Shown here piece by piece: positions 1 through 12,006 of a DNA stretch of 64,000 nt. Below the pieces are notes generated by a model that saw only the letters and a program-made list of their open reading frames with translations, made no database searches and was not told the DNA's origin. The position numbers and the translations under genes were made by a program. Positions within the stretch are counted from its first letter, which is position 1. Every line of letters starts with the position of its first letter. The DNA is from Zasmidium citrigriseum. Taxonomy: Eukaryota > Ascomycota > Dothideomycetes > Mycosphaerellales > Mycosphaerellaceae. The stretch covers positions 140,126-204,125 of the forward strand of contig NHNW01000074.1 in the NCBI GenBank assembly GCA_002786025.1. The letters are read 5' to 3'.

Positions 1-1030
1 ACACAAACAGCGGCATCTGTGGAATGCCATGGTAGCTCATGATCGTATCGCGGGCCAGGACGTCGAGAAGATCTGGATTACTAAATATCGCATCGCCGTC
101 TTTGAAGTAATTGGTCATGGTCTGATTGGCAAATTTGTTGAAAGCGTCGAGGATTGACATGTTCCGAACAGAGAGGAACGTGCTGGCATTGTACGGTCCG
201 GTGGGTTTCAGTTGCGACATGAGGTACCTCTCTACCGACGGGTGTTGCGTGGAGATTCCAAGCAGCACAGCGGGGACCAATCCGGCAAAGTAGGAGCCGT
301 TGACGACGTTGGGGATCGAAGCTGTGAAATTCGGTACTAGGCCTCCGAGCGCCGCGCCGGCGATCTTCAGCTCAGGAGCGTACTGGACTTGGAGTTCGGC
401 AGCCCATTCTGAGGCTAGGGAGCCTCCGCTATAGCCCCAGAGAGCGACGCGGGTGTCATTGGAGAGACTCCATCCCTGGAACTGATTCTTCACGGCCCGG
501 ATCGAATCGAGCGTTGCGTGGCCTTCTTGTGCTCCGCACGTAAAAGATGCTAGGGGTCCTTCGTGGTCTGGCACGTTGACATACCAACCCCTTGACAGTG
601 CGCCGGTGATGTCGGTGTATACAAGACCCTGCGATACCGGTGGTGCATAGAAGGCGTATGAGGGACTCGCGTTCACATCGGGCGTGTTGTATGGTATTTG
701 GTAGGAGAGGAGAGCGTTGCTGGTGTTGGAAGCTTTGGGAATGAAAAGGGTTGTCACGGCCCAGGAGGGGTTGTAGTGCGTGTCTGTGGTGCGGTAGAGA
801 AGGTTGAAGGTTGAGGAGGCATTGAAGGCGGTGGTGAGGTTTCCTGGGGCATGGCGAACGCGGAGGACTTCGCCGGGTTGGCGATATTGCCAGTTTGGTG
901 GGGCGGTGTACCAGGGGTCTTGACGGGGCGGGATTGGGGTGCCAAGGGGTATCTCTCGGGGTGGTAGAGATGCCGATGAGGCAAGGGATGTGCAGAGGAG
1001 GAGTTGCAGGAGGAGACTGATAGTCGCCAT
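1..1030 (-). CDS. Secretory lipase (LIP / Candida antarctica lipase A-like), 3' end cut by the window
   Basis: The reverse frame is open from the ATG at 1030 to the window edge, giving 343 residues without a stop. The family hydrolyses triacylglycerols outside the cell. Residues 1-20 form a signal peptide (LLLQLLLC core ending in ASS/A). The nucleophile elbow GYSGG is at residues 199-203, with Ser201 as the expected catalytic serine. The upstream segment GHATLDSIRA is typical of LIP-family lipases. Several NxT/S sequons fit secretion. Family members are usually about 430-470 residues, so roughly the last 100, including the catalytic Asp and His, lie outside the window. No intron is needed in the visible part. 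Family assignment is firm; substrate is unknown. Confidence 0.9.
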   Translation of the reverse strand, partial: MATISLLLQLLLCTSLASSASLPPREIPLGTPIPPRQDPWYTAPPNWQYRQPGEVLRVRHAPGNLTTAFNASSTFNLLYRTTDTHYNPSWAVTTLFIPKASNTSNALLSYQIPYNTPDVNASPSYAFYAPPVSQGLVYTDITGALSRGWYVNVPDHEGPLASFTCGAQEGHATLDSIRAVKNQFQGWSLSNDTRVALWGYSGGSLASEWAAELQVQYAPELKIAGAALGGLVPNFTASIPNVVNGSYFAGLVPAVLLGISTQHPSVERYLMSQLKPTGPYNASTFLSVRNMSILDAFNKFANQTMTNYFKDGDAIFSNPDLLDVLARDTIMSYHGIPQMPLFV

Positions 1031-1957
1031 GACGAGTGATTCGATCTCTTGGGTAGCGACTTGAGGAATTCTTGGGAGCGAGCGCTTCGACCTTTATTCT
1101 CAGCCTCCAAGTATCAACGACATCTGCCCTATCCAGCATCGGCCACACCTACGGCCTTAAAATCCTCGCGATTCAACACAATCATTCCTCAATACGGCAA
1201 CCAGAACGTCCGATTGTCGCACCGCAAGCTTGGTCATCTCCCAAACGCTGTCTAAGCTCACGGTGATATCGGCATTGAACCACATGGTTCGGGCCCGTGT
1301 CGTCACGATTTGATGTATGCCGCACATTTCCAGCTTTGTTCGCGAGACCTAATTGGTGACGGCGCAAGAGTTGGATTCGAAGGATTTGAAGGATCAACAA
1401 GAATTGGTGACGCTAACCTCAGTTCGTTTGTGGAGGATACGACGAGGGATCCTTTGGGGTGATGTCACTTGCTTGCAGGTCTGTATTGTAAGTAAGATGT
1501 TGCTGGTGCCTGATGCTTTGGTTTGATCACGACATACAGCAATGTCCGCAGAACGTCTTCTTGAGCAGCTTTTCCCCGGGCCCGGTCAACTTCCATGGAA
1601 TGCGCTGTTCAAGCGACTGTGGACGAGGTCTCGCGCTATAGGGACCGGCTCTCCCCAACGCCAGTTCCAACAGTGGCATTTACGTAGGCAGCGATGGAAC
1701 CCCTAAATAATGACTGCAACATTGTTGCGTCTACTGGACCGGTCGGGTGACGCTAACCTGTTTAGGAAGTCACGAATGAAGGTGAGTGAATGTCAATGCC
1801 AGATAGCGGGACAAGCTACAAATGCTGAAAGGAGGACTCGGGGTCTTCTTCCATATTCGAACCGATTCTTGAAGGCCTCAGGAAGATCGCACGGACATTG
1901 ATCAGGTCTTGGCATTTACATGTGAAAGTTCTCTGATTGGCTCAGCAGGCAAACAAC
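1031..1957. other. Divergent intergenic region between the lipase and the next gene
   Basis: This should hold the promoters of the lipase (leftward) and the DUF7918-like gene (rightward). A 14-mer, ggtgacgctaacct, occurs at 1406-1419 and 1746-1759. Both copies are followed by an AG and look like branch-site plus 3' splice-site contexts. A 54-codon ATG frame lies at 1542-1706, directly after a cag acceptor-like site. I could not build a convincing gene from these, so untranslated exons or an unannotated small gene remain possible. Confidence 0.4.
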
Positions 1958-3332
1958 ATGACACTCGCAACTTTCAATTTGGGACTCCCGTCGACATGCA
2001 GCACCGATCTCGAGCCGAAGATGCATGAGAAAGGCGTCAAAGTTTGGCTCACCGGCCCAGATGGGCGTGCCATCGAAGAGCACAAGACTGCAGCGAAGTT
2101 CAGCAATGCCATCTTCAGGGGATCCGTCCCTGGGGCTTTTGTCACAGCAGAACCTGGAACGCACTTCAAAGTCCATCTCAACTTCGATCCCGATTTCGAT
2201 CTGCTTGGAGCTGATGGCGTGGCGGTTCGACTTGTGTGCTACTCCTGGAGAAGCAACCCCTCGGGAGTCAACCAGTCGTACTGGATTGACAGAGACGATC
2301 TAAGCGAGGAGGTCGTACTTTCATACAAGCTCGATATCGACGGCACGAATGGACATCGACGCCCGCTGAAGATGCCAGCCACTTGCGGTATGTGCCCTGA
2401 TCACAGATGTCCCACTTTGGCGTCGGACTGACATTTTCCAGACATCGACTCACCTAGACGAGAGGCTATGGACTTTGCAGCGCAAGTCATCTACGGCGGC
2501 TGCATCGCCGTCTGCATACGACGCGGTATGTTCCAAGATCAGCAACCACGTCACGGCTACGACTCTCATGGTGGCTTGACCCAGTCTCAAACCAGACTGC
2601 CGGACACCTTCCAACCTAGTTGGCAACAGTAAGTTGAGCGAATATTTCGAAGTATTGTGCCTTCAATGTACAGGTTCTAATGACTGAGCGGACAGGTATC
2701 TGAAGATGGATTGTCCGAAGCCTATCCGTATCGACTGGTTCAAGCCCTTGAACGAGCTCAACAATGGTGGGGACATCATCTTCCAGTTCAGGAACGCAGG
2801 TAACTTCACTCTCGCTTAACTCCCTGACGAAAAGCTAACGAATGAGAAAGGGACGCAAGTAGTTCAGTACGCGAAGCACATCTCACCTCCTCATCGAATC
2901 TACCTGGACTCGTCCGACATCTTCAGCTTTGATCGAACACGCAGAGCTACAGCAAGCCAGGCAGAGGCTGCGAGACACTCGCCTCGCAAGAGAAGATCCG
3001 GGGTTGCTAGCCAGGTGGCCGCACGAAAGAGGCAGAAGGCGGTGGCGAGCACGCAGCGGAGAGGATGGATGGCCGAAGATGATGAGGATGATGAGGAAGA
3101 ACTGCCTCGATTCGTTCTCAATGCATTGGCCAGCCAAGTCAAGCAGGAGGAAGAGAGTGGCGCACGGAATCTCGAGAGCCCACCAACACCACCAGCAACC
3201 GCCGCTGTAGACACTTGGAGCTCTAATCTCCTCGGAACGGAGAGCTCCAAGGGCATCAACGGCCATGTTGGTGGCTCAGATACAAGCAGAGATACGGAGA
3301 AAGCTTGCTTAGACAACGGCACCAGAAGCTAG
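1958..3332 (+). CDS. DUF7918-like fungal protein of unknown function, 4 exons
   Basis: The model joins 1958-2387, 2442-2628, 2696-2799 and 2851-3332 (401 codons). Introns are 54, 67 and 51 bp with GTATGT, GTAAGT and GTAACT donors, and each junction keeps the frame. ATG 1958 was chosen because the upstream extension has no ATG. The N-terminal half has the pattern VKVWLTGPDG..IEEH followed by an ...AEPGTHFKVHLNF... strand pair, resembling the fungal DUF7918 fold. The C-terminal part is disordered, with basic KRR/ARKRQK clusters that could be a nuclear signal, an acidic EDDEDDEEE stretch, and a VKQE site matching the sumoylation consensus. A nuclear location is inference. The family call is tentative; the gene model is better supported than the name. 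Confidence 0.7.
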
Positions 3333-3536
3333 CTACAGCGAGAAAATAAGAAGAGAGTGTGAGGACAAGTCCAACAAGAAGTGAGCCACAATAGCAGACG
3401 TAATGAAGAGTAATGAGAGTTCACAGTGAGGATTAGCGCCCCGTGAACTGAATTTGTCCAATTAAAAGCTGTCATTCACATGCTTCCCATAACAACGCTA
3501 ACACTCAACCCCTACTCCTCAACCCAAAATCCCCCA

Positions 3537-5225
3537 TCAATGCGGCTGATCCTCACTCTGATCAAAATGCTCCCTCGCCCACGGACTCCTAAGTCTCAAC
3601 CTCTCGCCCCGATAAAACCACCAAATCGGAATCGGCACAAACAAAAGACTCAAAAAAGCAACCAAAGTCCCCGCCCACTCATACCCAAGATACCCATACA
3701 TCTGATCCGTGAAGAGCGGGAACGTAGCGCCGAGGACGTTTCGTACGACGTTGGCGCCGGCGAGGGCTGAGGCGGAGTAGCCCTGGTAGGAGTCGACGAC
3801 GTAGTTGAGCATGGCGAGCGTGACGATGAAGATTCCTGCGCCCCAGAAACAGGAGGCGATTATGGGGACGATCCAGGGGATTGAGGGGTAGGATGTCCAT
3901 GCGAACCTGCATCACATCGTCAGTCACGCCACCCCCATTAGCAATGGAGGATAGAAAGCTCACCAGAACAACGAAATCGGCATGAAAAACGCCCCAACCC
4001 TCGCAGTCCACATCCTCGCCTCCGGAACCCCCTTCCCCTCATTCATCCTCACCCTCTTCCGATAATACCTCTCCTGCAGTGGATGAAAACAAGCAGCAAC
4101 AACCGCACCCACCACAACGCCCAAAAACGAAAGTCCACACTCCCCAATACTAAACCCATGATTATTCCCAAACACCAAATCAAAAGACTCATTAAACATA
4201 AACAACATCGCATAAATGAAACCCAGATACGCCGCCGCTCCAATCGTGATCGGCTCCGTGAAGAGGAATTTGAAAGGTCTGCTCAGATTCCGGGCGAAGA
4301 GACGATGGAGACTGCGTTTCCGGCCGTGGTTGTGTGCGTCGGTGATGCTTTGCCATGCGGACGTGTCTCCTAAACCTTCTTTCTTGAGCACGGCTTTCAC
4401 GCGTCGGACTTTGCGTTCCAGGACACTGCTGTGTCTCGTCTCGGGCATGTAGATCAAAGTAACGAGCCAGGAGACACCGAAGACGATCATCTGCCACCAG
4501 AACACCCACCTCCAGCCCAAATTCTGCGCGATGTACCCTGTCATGGCCAAGGAGAGGGGTTGCGAGGCGACTGAGAAGAGCCCGTAGTACATCATCCCGT
4601 AGCCATTCTCATCTCGGTGCCAGACGTCTGAGATGGAGCCGCCGGCGTTTGTGAGGGCTACGGAGCCGCCTAGGCCAGCGATGATGCGGCATATCAGGAT
4701 CGTGCCGATGTTGGGGGCTAGAGCGAGCGGGAGTTGGAAGATGAAGAGGATGAAAAGGGCGACGACGTAGACTGGTCGGCGGCCGTAGTATTCGCTCAAG
4801 GGGGCGAGAAGGAGGGGGCCTAGAGCGAAGCCAAAGACGAACATTGATAGGCCGACGGTTACGACCTCCGTGCTCACATGGAAAGTCTGACCGATTCCGG
4901 CGGAGGCGTTGGAGTAGCCTGATGCGCCTGTCGAGGCGAGGAAGTTGTAATAGCTGACCAGGGCTGTGATGTACCATTTCTTCCAGTGTGGGAAGTTTCG
5001 TGGATTCTCAGGATCGTTGATAGAGAAAGTGATGCTGATGGGGTTGGTGGTGTCTGGGTGGGCACGGGCGTGGATGAGGGCTTCTTCTTCGTTGTACAGC
5101 TCGAGGGGCGCCGTTTCTGGTTTCTGTTCGAGCCGGTCGGAGGATTCATCGCGGGAGGAGGGGAGGGGAGTCTCGTCTTTCTTCTCGTAGTAGGACGTCG
5201 GGGAGGGAGGGCGTTGAGTGGCCAT
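3537..5225 (-). CDS. Major facilitator superfamily transporter, DHA1 drug:H+ antiporter type
   Basis: Two exons (5225-3964 and 3906-3537) flank a 57-bp intron with a GTGAGC donor and TGATGCAG acceptor, giving 543 residues. A hydrophilic N-terminus of about 80 residues precedes twelve predicted membrane helices. MFS motif A appears as APLSEYYGRRP at 141-151. The central cytoplasmic loop is rich in Arg and Lys. The NFPHWKKWYITALV entry to helix 1 and the helix 4 segment ICRIIAGLGGS are typical of fungal DHA1 exporters (polyamine, fluconazole or mycotoxin efflux relatives). It should sit in the plasma membrane and export small molecules by proton antiport. The substrate cannot be read from sequence, and no biosynthetic cluster lies beside it. 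Confidence 0.88.
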
Positions 5226-6313
5226 GACTGCTGTTGGTTAGATTAGCAGGGAGTATACGCTAAACATGATTTCCAAGTTTGTGAATAAACGTACCGTCGT
5301 CACCAGACGTCTCTATCTCATTCATCTATCCGTCAAGCAATACGATCGAATTTCCATCTCTCCTTCAACCCTTCAAACGTATTCAAACGTGCTGTGCGCG
5401 AATATATTCCAGACCAAGCGGTAAACCGGCAGAAGGAAGAGGCTGTGGAAGCATCCGTCGTCTCCACGAGACCCGCAACTAAGGCTCTGACGACGACTGT
5501 TCCTTACTTATGCTTATCTCATATCCATCGCATTCAAGGTGTTTTCGCAGTAAGACCGGCGCTAGATCCGGCAAAAGGAACGATGTCGCCGAAGGGATCC
5601 AGACGTACCAGAAGCCTTTCGCCGTCCTGTGTCCCATCTTCTTTCATCAGCGAAAGAACTTAATACTGAGTCGTATTGCTCCATGAACGTGACGCCTCAT
5701 ACCGTCTCTTTCGAGAATGTAAACAAGGCTCGGATTGCCGAATTAGACTTTCATGTCTACGGTCGTTGACTTTCCACGGAGCGACACCGAAAGACAGACC
5801 CAGTGATGAGGCGTCCCTGCTTTTAATGCAATCCTCCGCACTCCGACTAATTCCGTGCCCACGGATGACGAAAAGCCGTCTGGGGTCCTTTGATCGAATG
5901 ATGGAGTCCATGTTCGTTGCGTGGAGAAGTCGGTGTACACGAGTCGAGTGCCACAAGGTTGTGTCGGCAAAGGCTGTCCTCTCCAGATCACCGAACATGG
6001 GAGGGTGGCTACAAGCTTGAAAATCACTTTGATTCATCTGGTTGTGGCATTTCTAGCTACATTGTCAGGCCTGGCCTAGCCAGCCTTGTGCCAAACGCCT
6101 CGGATGCTGCGTATGTTACACTACACACATTATACATCCATCCCATCGCTGAATGCAATCATCACCAGCCGATCTCCATCATATCGTAGCAGAAAGACCT
6201 TTCGGTAGCAAAACCACCAACGCCGAGGCTAATAGCAGTCGTATCATGCATCAATCTGAAGTCGTCCATTCTCACACCAAAATGCTCATGCCTTTGCTGT
6301 CCGCAGCAAGGAG
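5226..6313. other. Intergenic region, no gene recognised
   Basis: This contains the promoter of the MFS gene and the 3' flank of the EDC4 gene. Short open frames of about 90-125 codons exist on both strands (for example around 5660-6037), but none has a recognisable motif, good start context or splice pattern. I see no RNA gene. Confidence 0.5.
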
Positions 6314-9300
6314 TCATTTGCCGTAACGGCGGACGTCTTCCACCTGGCGATGGAGCTGGCTGATCGTCCGCAGAGCTGGATCGCTGGGCTTGGACTCGGA
6401 GATTTGCATGTACGCTCCCTGCAGTCGTTGCGACAGGACGTCCATAATCTTGGGTGCGACATCCCTAATGTCGTTGTCCCGCATGTCGATCTGATTGAGC
6501 ACACCGCCGAGCCACTCAAGACGCTGCTCGACGTTCGTCTCGAAGCTGGAAGTGATGGCAGCCGAAACGGTAAGGGCCACGAGGGGTGACACCTGTTGGA
6601 GGTAGCTTGGGTTGACACGGACGAAGAGCTTGTCGAAGATCTCGGCTTGGCGGTCGGAGGAGATCCACTAGAAATGAAGTTAGTTGTTGAACGCAGTGCA
6701 ACGCATGGCTTTGGAACTCACCTGAATCGTAGCTTCTTCGTACTTGCCATCCATGAGCTTCTGCGTCATGTCTGCCACCTCCTGGTCTTCGGCTTCGGTC
6801 TGCGGGTCCTGTGGTGCTGGAGCACTGGCAGCGGATTGAGACTGCTCACGCTGCATCTTGAGGAGTTGCTCCTGGAATGCCGACTGGCTTGCTGCCATGT
6901 TCTGGATCGTGTTAGACAGATTGCGGACCATCTGTGAGAGTTCCTCAATCTTGGCGGTATCTTGCTGATGCTGCTGTTCTGCTTGGCGCTGCTGCTGGCT
7001 GATGCGCTTCTCCAGATCAGTCACCATCTTCTGTGCAGCCTGAGTGGCCATGTTTGGCAGCGACTGCTTTAGCATGTTCGAAACTTGTTCTTGCACCTTG
7101 GATGCGACAGTGTTCGAAGTAACATCGGAGATGGTGCGATGGACTTCCTTGTCCTTCAGGGCTTGCTGGAGAGTGTTGGAGAGTGTGGCTTTCATGGCAG
7201 AGGCAACGCTCGTGTTCAGTTGCTGTGGAAGCGTCTCGGCAATCTTGCGGTCGACTACTTTGCTGGTCACGTCGGTGAGCGTTGGAATAACATCCTTCTC
7301 GATGCGGGTTGCGATGATGCTGCTCAAGCTCCGGTCGACATTCTCGGTCAACGTCGAAGACACCAAGCGTAACAAGGCGTCCTGCTTAGCTCCAGCAGCT
7401 GCATCTTGAACGCGCTTGTCAGACTCAATACGCTGGTAGAGAGAATCGAACTGCCTGTTAAGCATGGAACTCATCTCGTCGGAGCCAGCGACCGATGCGA
7501 TGTTGGGCTTGGCCTGCTGTGATTTCGGAGAAACGACCACCTTCTTCGCAGAATCCGAATCTTCGGCAGCCTTATCCTTGACTGGAGACTTGGAGCGCTG
7601 AGCAGCGTGCGCATACGAGTCTGGAGTCACGAATGGCGGGTTGACGGGGATCTGAGGTAGGGGCTTGGACGGTGGCTCCGGCGACGCCATGCGTGGAAGG
7701 CCGTTCGCGGCGGGTGCTGGCGACTGGGTCTTCTCCTTCTTGATCTCGGGCTTAGCTGGGGTCGCTGCCTTTGGTGGCTCTGCCTTCTTCGCCGCGGCTG
7801 GCTTTGGTGCAGGTTTCGCAGTGCTGGCAGTGTCGGCGTTGCTTGACTGCTCACTGGAGTTTGGAAGCTTCTGCGGCTGGACGAGCTCGCTGACTTCGAT
7901 GACTCCCTCCTTCAAGGCGTCCTTGGGATTGACCATCTTGCTCTGGGCATCCCAGCCCAAGTCCTCGCGCTTGATGCTGATGCCAATGACACCCTTGGAA
8001 TGCATGACGTACAACTCGAACAAAGTCTCATCGGGCGTGTTACGCTCGCTGGCGTTCTCAACTGGCGTCTTGAGCATATCCACGCTCCTGAGTTGGCCTC
8101 CAACCTTTGGAAAAGAGAACTCTCTAAGTCCACTCATGATGGCAGTGCTCTCTGGCTTGGGCAATGCGAGGTCTCCGCTAGCGAGCATGCTGATGTATCG
8201 CGCCTGTTCCATCTGCGGGATGTTGTACTTTGGAGCGCTCAGGTGGACGAAGTAGATGCTGTTGCGGGTTGGGTGTCCGATCGCGATGATACCAGTCTTG
8301 GGATGATAGCTGAGGCTGCAGATACCGTCACTGTCCTTCTCGTGAGGCAGGCGAATCTCTTGCACGGCTTTGCCAAGACCAAGATCCCAAAGTTGAAGGA
8401 TGTGATTCTGTCTGAAGCCAATGATCATGTAGCGCAGAGCTGCACCCTTGACGATCGGGCGTTCCTTGTCAAGGAACATGATCGATGACACCGAAGGCTT
8501 CTCGTCTGGCTTGCTGCCGGAGGTGGCTGCGTTCATGGTCCAGATAGGCTCACGGAGCTCAACGCCATCATGCTTGCCCTCAGTCATGTCACCGGCCCGA
8601 AGTGTGAGATCTCGGATGTCCCAGAACTTGAAACGCCCGTTCTTATCGAGGCTGACAATCACAGAATCATCTTCGGAGAAGCAGAAATCCTTGCCAGCTT
8701 TGCCAGTGTTGATCTTGAGGCTGTGGTCGTTGAAGAACTTCTCGCTGTCAATCTTGCGGGTGGTAGAGTTGATGTACGCCTTGTCCTTGGCCATTTCGGG
8801 CGCAACAATGAAGATTTGCTTGCCTCTCGCCATAGCAAAGTACTCTGGGTGGCGGCAGCTCAGCTTAGCACGGGTCTTGACAGGCGAGCCGGAGGTGTTC
8901 TCGTCTGGCGTCTGGACGGGAGGCATGATGAAGCCTTGGCCTTCAACATCGTCGTCCGCAAAGAGGTCGCCGCGCGATTTGGCCAGGGAAGTCCAGAAGA
9001 CAGAGCCGTTGACACCCGTACCAAGAACTCCCTCGACGTCGTGGGTGGAGTTGCAGAGCTGCACGCTGAAGATGCGCTCTCCACTCGAGCGGAAGACCTG
9101 CTTGTGATCACCGCTGTCTTGGCGAATGATGCGGAAGCCACCATTGTCCTTCTTGGTCGCAACTTGAGCGTATACGATATGCGTCTGACTGGCCGTGACA
9201 AGGCAGCGGTCGATCTGGTCGAACTCCTTCTTCAGCTGTGCTATAACCATGAAGTTGTCCTGGCGAATCGGGCGAGCTGTCTTGGTCTGCTTGATCTGCA

Positions 9301-10573
9301 GAGAAACGAACGGCTTCATGGGAAAGTTGAAGACTTCGACCTTGTTGTCTGCCTTTGCGGTCTCATCTTCGGCACTCTCCCAGCTGGACTCAACTTCACT
9401 GCCAGCGGTCTCTTTCTTGATCGCGGGCTCATCATCTGCTGCGTCACCTGCTGGAGCCTCTGAAGCCTTCTTTGGCTTCTTCGTGTCTGCCTCTGCCAGT
9501 GCCTTCTCCACCTGCTTGTCTACTTGCTCGCCAACGTCCTCGAGAGCTTCCGAGACACTCTGCTGTTGAGGCTTGGTTTCAGCGGCAGGTGCTGACGCAG
9601 TGTCCGCGGCATCCATCTTCCTGCTCTTGGTTGCCGGTGCGGCTGACTCTCCATTGTAGGAGGCATCCCTGTTGTGCTTGAGAATCTCGATCTTCTTGGG
9701 CTGCGCCGCTTGTGCGACTGCTGCCTGCGTCTCAGGATTGGGGGTGCGGTTCAATGGGGAGGATGACGAGAGCTGGTCGAAGGGGTTGACGTAGTTGAAC
9801 ATCTGCGCCTTAGATGGCTGCGGTGCTTCGAAAGGTGTGCTACCACCAGCCGGGCTGCCGAACTGACGGACTGGCGTGGACTCGCGCGGTACTTGAGGTT
9901 GTGGCGATGGCTCGACTGAGGCGTTTGCGAAGTTTCTGACGAGCTCGTTGACGTCCGAATCGCGCTTCTCCTCTTTGTCACCTCCCAATGATCCAATCTC
10001 AGGCACCGGCTGTACTGGGGCCTGTTGTGATTTGGGCTTGGTGAGGAGGTTGAGCAAGAAGTCCTGCTGGCTGCCGCTGTGCGAGTGGCCTTCCGGCTTC
10101 TCAGCCAGAGGAGACGGACTGGCGCCAGAGCCGGTGCGCTTTAGATTCGACATGAGGTCGGCAGCGGAGAGCGGACGTGAGTGGCCGCTGTCTCGAGACT
10201 GGATAGTTGGTATCTGAGCGGTCGAGTGTCGGTTGCCGCTCACGTTTTGAAGGTTGGACATTGGACTGGAGCGACCTTGCTGCTGGTCGGACTGTCCATT
10301 GAACTTGAGCAGACTGAGGAGGTGATTCTGGCCGGTCGACTCGGCGCCGGGGGTGCCCACTGCGGAGGATGGATTGACCGGGCTGATGATATTGGATGAG
10401 TGAACTGGATTTGGAGTTTGGACTTGCGGTGAGAAGATGGGCGACGAGACCGACGGCTGCTGCGGTGCCCACAGCGATGGCTGCTGGTTGCCCTGCTGCT
10501 GGCCTGGCGACTGAGCGGGCTGGCTCTTGAGGCGAGCGAAGAGCTCCTGTAGGTTGTTGTGGCTGTCGACCAT
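6314..10573 (-). CDS. EDC4: Enhancer of mRNA-decapping protein 4 (EDC4 / Ge-1) orthologue
   Basis: Exon 1 (10573-6722) and exon 2 (6667-6314) join over a 54-bp intron (GTGAGT..CTAG), giving 1401 residues. The frame is open further upstream, but ATG 10573 is its first ATG. Residues 1 to about 410 are Gln/Ser/Pro-rich and disordered. About 415-875 form the Ge-1 type WD40-like propeller, with ERIFSVQLCNS and GVLGTGVNGSVFW. A second low-complexity linker leads to a helical coiled-coil region (about 1030-1401). The intron falls between EEATIQ and WISSDRQ, and the following NPSYLQQVSPLVALTVSAA is the conserved Ge-1 C-terminal helix bundle. The protein is expected to scaffold Dcp1/Dcp2 in P-bodies. 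Gene identity rests on domain order and the C-terminal motif. Confidence 0.88.
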
Positions 10574-11143
10574 CGTGTGCGTGGAGGGCGCCCGGCGCCG
10601 GGGAGCTATATTACAATTGCCAGTATGCGAGTATTGTACAGCGAAGGGCGGACGGCGGAGAGGAGGGTGGTGTTTGGAGTTGGTTTGGTGTTTGTGATTG
10701 CGGTGGCGGGTGTGACGAAAAGCTACGATGATGGAAGCTCGTGCGGCCCGCCTCCGAATCGGGCAATGACAGCGTCCTTCACTTCTCACTTCAGGTTTCC
10801 ATTACTCGTGACACCGAATTGGTGCCTGATGGGAGCCGCCAGCATGATCAATGGGCCATCGAACCACTGTTCTCACGACTCGTGTCACCGTCAGCACTAC
10901 GTCGAAGGCTTTGCCAATGCCATGGTTGTACGCAACTTCAAGGAGATCGACCGCCAGGAACAAGTCAAGGAGATCAATCAAGTCAATCATCTTTCGTTCT
11001 CAATTGAATTAACTACTTTGGTATCATCATCGCCAGCGTACAAAGCACTTTTCACCAATCGCCGTGCTCTCCGCGAACCAATCCCCATCATCACGACTCC
11101 AATGCCCTACCCGGCACCTTGGCCAGCTACAGATTCGCGGGGA
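10574..11143. other. Spacer between the EDC4 promoter and the 3' end of the ERD2 gene
   Basis: This is the upstream region and 5' leader of EDC4 and the 3' flank of ERD2, both on the minus strand. An apparent plus-strand frame at 10559-11176 is antisense to these parts and has no domain signal. Nothing else is recognised. Confidence 0.5.
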
Positions 11144-12006
11144 TTATACAGGCAAGTTGAATCTCCTGCCTTGTAGTACCCTAGGTTCAGCTGTTAGCTT
11201 TTGCTATCGCAGCAGCGAGAGAGAGCCTTACCTGGTGTAGTAGATCCAGAAGAAGTCCGAATACAAGACCGTTTGGATGATACCTGCTAGCACGGGGATC
11301 GGGTCCCAGTAGCCGTTCTCAGTAAAGAAGCGGTATATCCAGTTCGGGATATAAAGTGCTCGATATGCACCCAGCGCGAAGAGATAGTGTGTCGTGATTG
11401 TTTCCGCCTCTCCCGTCCTTTGCAGCATGAAAAGCTGGGGCAGAATCGCAACAGACTCGAGCCAGATCGAGAAAGCCCAAAGCATCTAATCTCCGTCAGT
11501 ATCTCCTTCTCCAAAGCCATTGATAGGTTTTTCCGCACCTCAGCCGGTGTATATTTCACGGGGAACAAGATCCCTAGAACTGCAGCTCCTCCTACCAGGT
11601 ATTCCACCTTGAACGTGTCTTGATTCGGATCGTGGGTCGGTTTGTAGTCGTTCAGCATGAGGTAGACGGTGTAGACCTGGGCGCCAATGAACACGATCTT
11701 GAAGGTCGTGTTCCAGAGCGATTTCGTGGGATCCGTCCAGAAAAGGTCTGCTCCTATTAGTGTGTACCCTAGACGTCCTTTCTCCTTCCAATGCTGTCTT
11801 ACCAAGGTATCGCGTTATGTATACGACCAAGTACAGGAACTGTGATTTGAAGGAGATACCAGACGCGCTCTGCCATTGCAATCAGCTTTCTATCCTTCCA
11901 CCTTAAACGCGTCCTATCCGCATACACTTGAGGATTTCATCTTGGCCAGTAGGATGAAGATCGAGGCTAGATGCGACAAGTCGCCTAGCATCCGGAAGAT
12001 ATTCAT
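11144..12006 (-). CDS. ERD2: ER lumen protein-retaining receptor (KDEL/HDEL receptor), 5 exons
   Basis: Exons are 12006-11926, 11869-11803, 11747-11539, 11485-11232 and 11180-11144 (216 codons). The four introns are 51-56 bp with GTATGC, GTAAGA, GTGCGG and GTAAGG donors. All junctions restore family motifs: [16 protein letters not shown] at the N-terminus, [18 protein letters not shown] across intron 2, [19 protein letters not shown] across intron 3, and YYTRVLQG across intron 4. The 215-residue length matches the seven-helix ERD2 family. The receptor binds escaped HDEL/KDEL-tailed proteins in the Golgi and returns them to the ER in COPI vesicles. The short last exon is needed, because reading through intron 4 would stop directly after the last helix and lose the cytoplasmic tail. 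Confidence 0.95.

Noticed and set aside
456..1148. 230-codon minus-strand frame overlapping the lipase
   Set aside because: It is a shifted-frame shadow of the lipase gene, Arg/Pro/His-rich and without motifs. The lipase frame has a signal peptide and GYSGG.
5660..6037. Overlapping frames of 90-125 codons on both strands
   Set aside because: Frames on opposite strands are equally long and neither has motifs or a good start.
8570..9463. 297-codon plus-strand frame inside the EDC4 gene
   Set aside because: Antisense to the WD40-coding part of EDC4 and explained by its codon use. No domain of its own.
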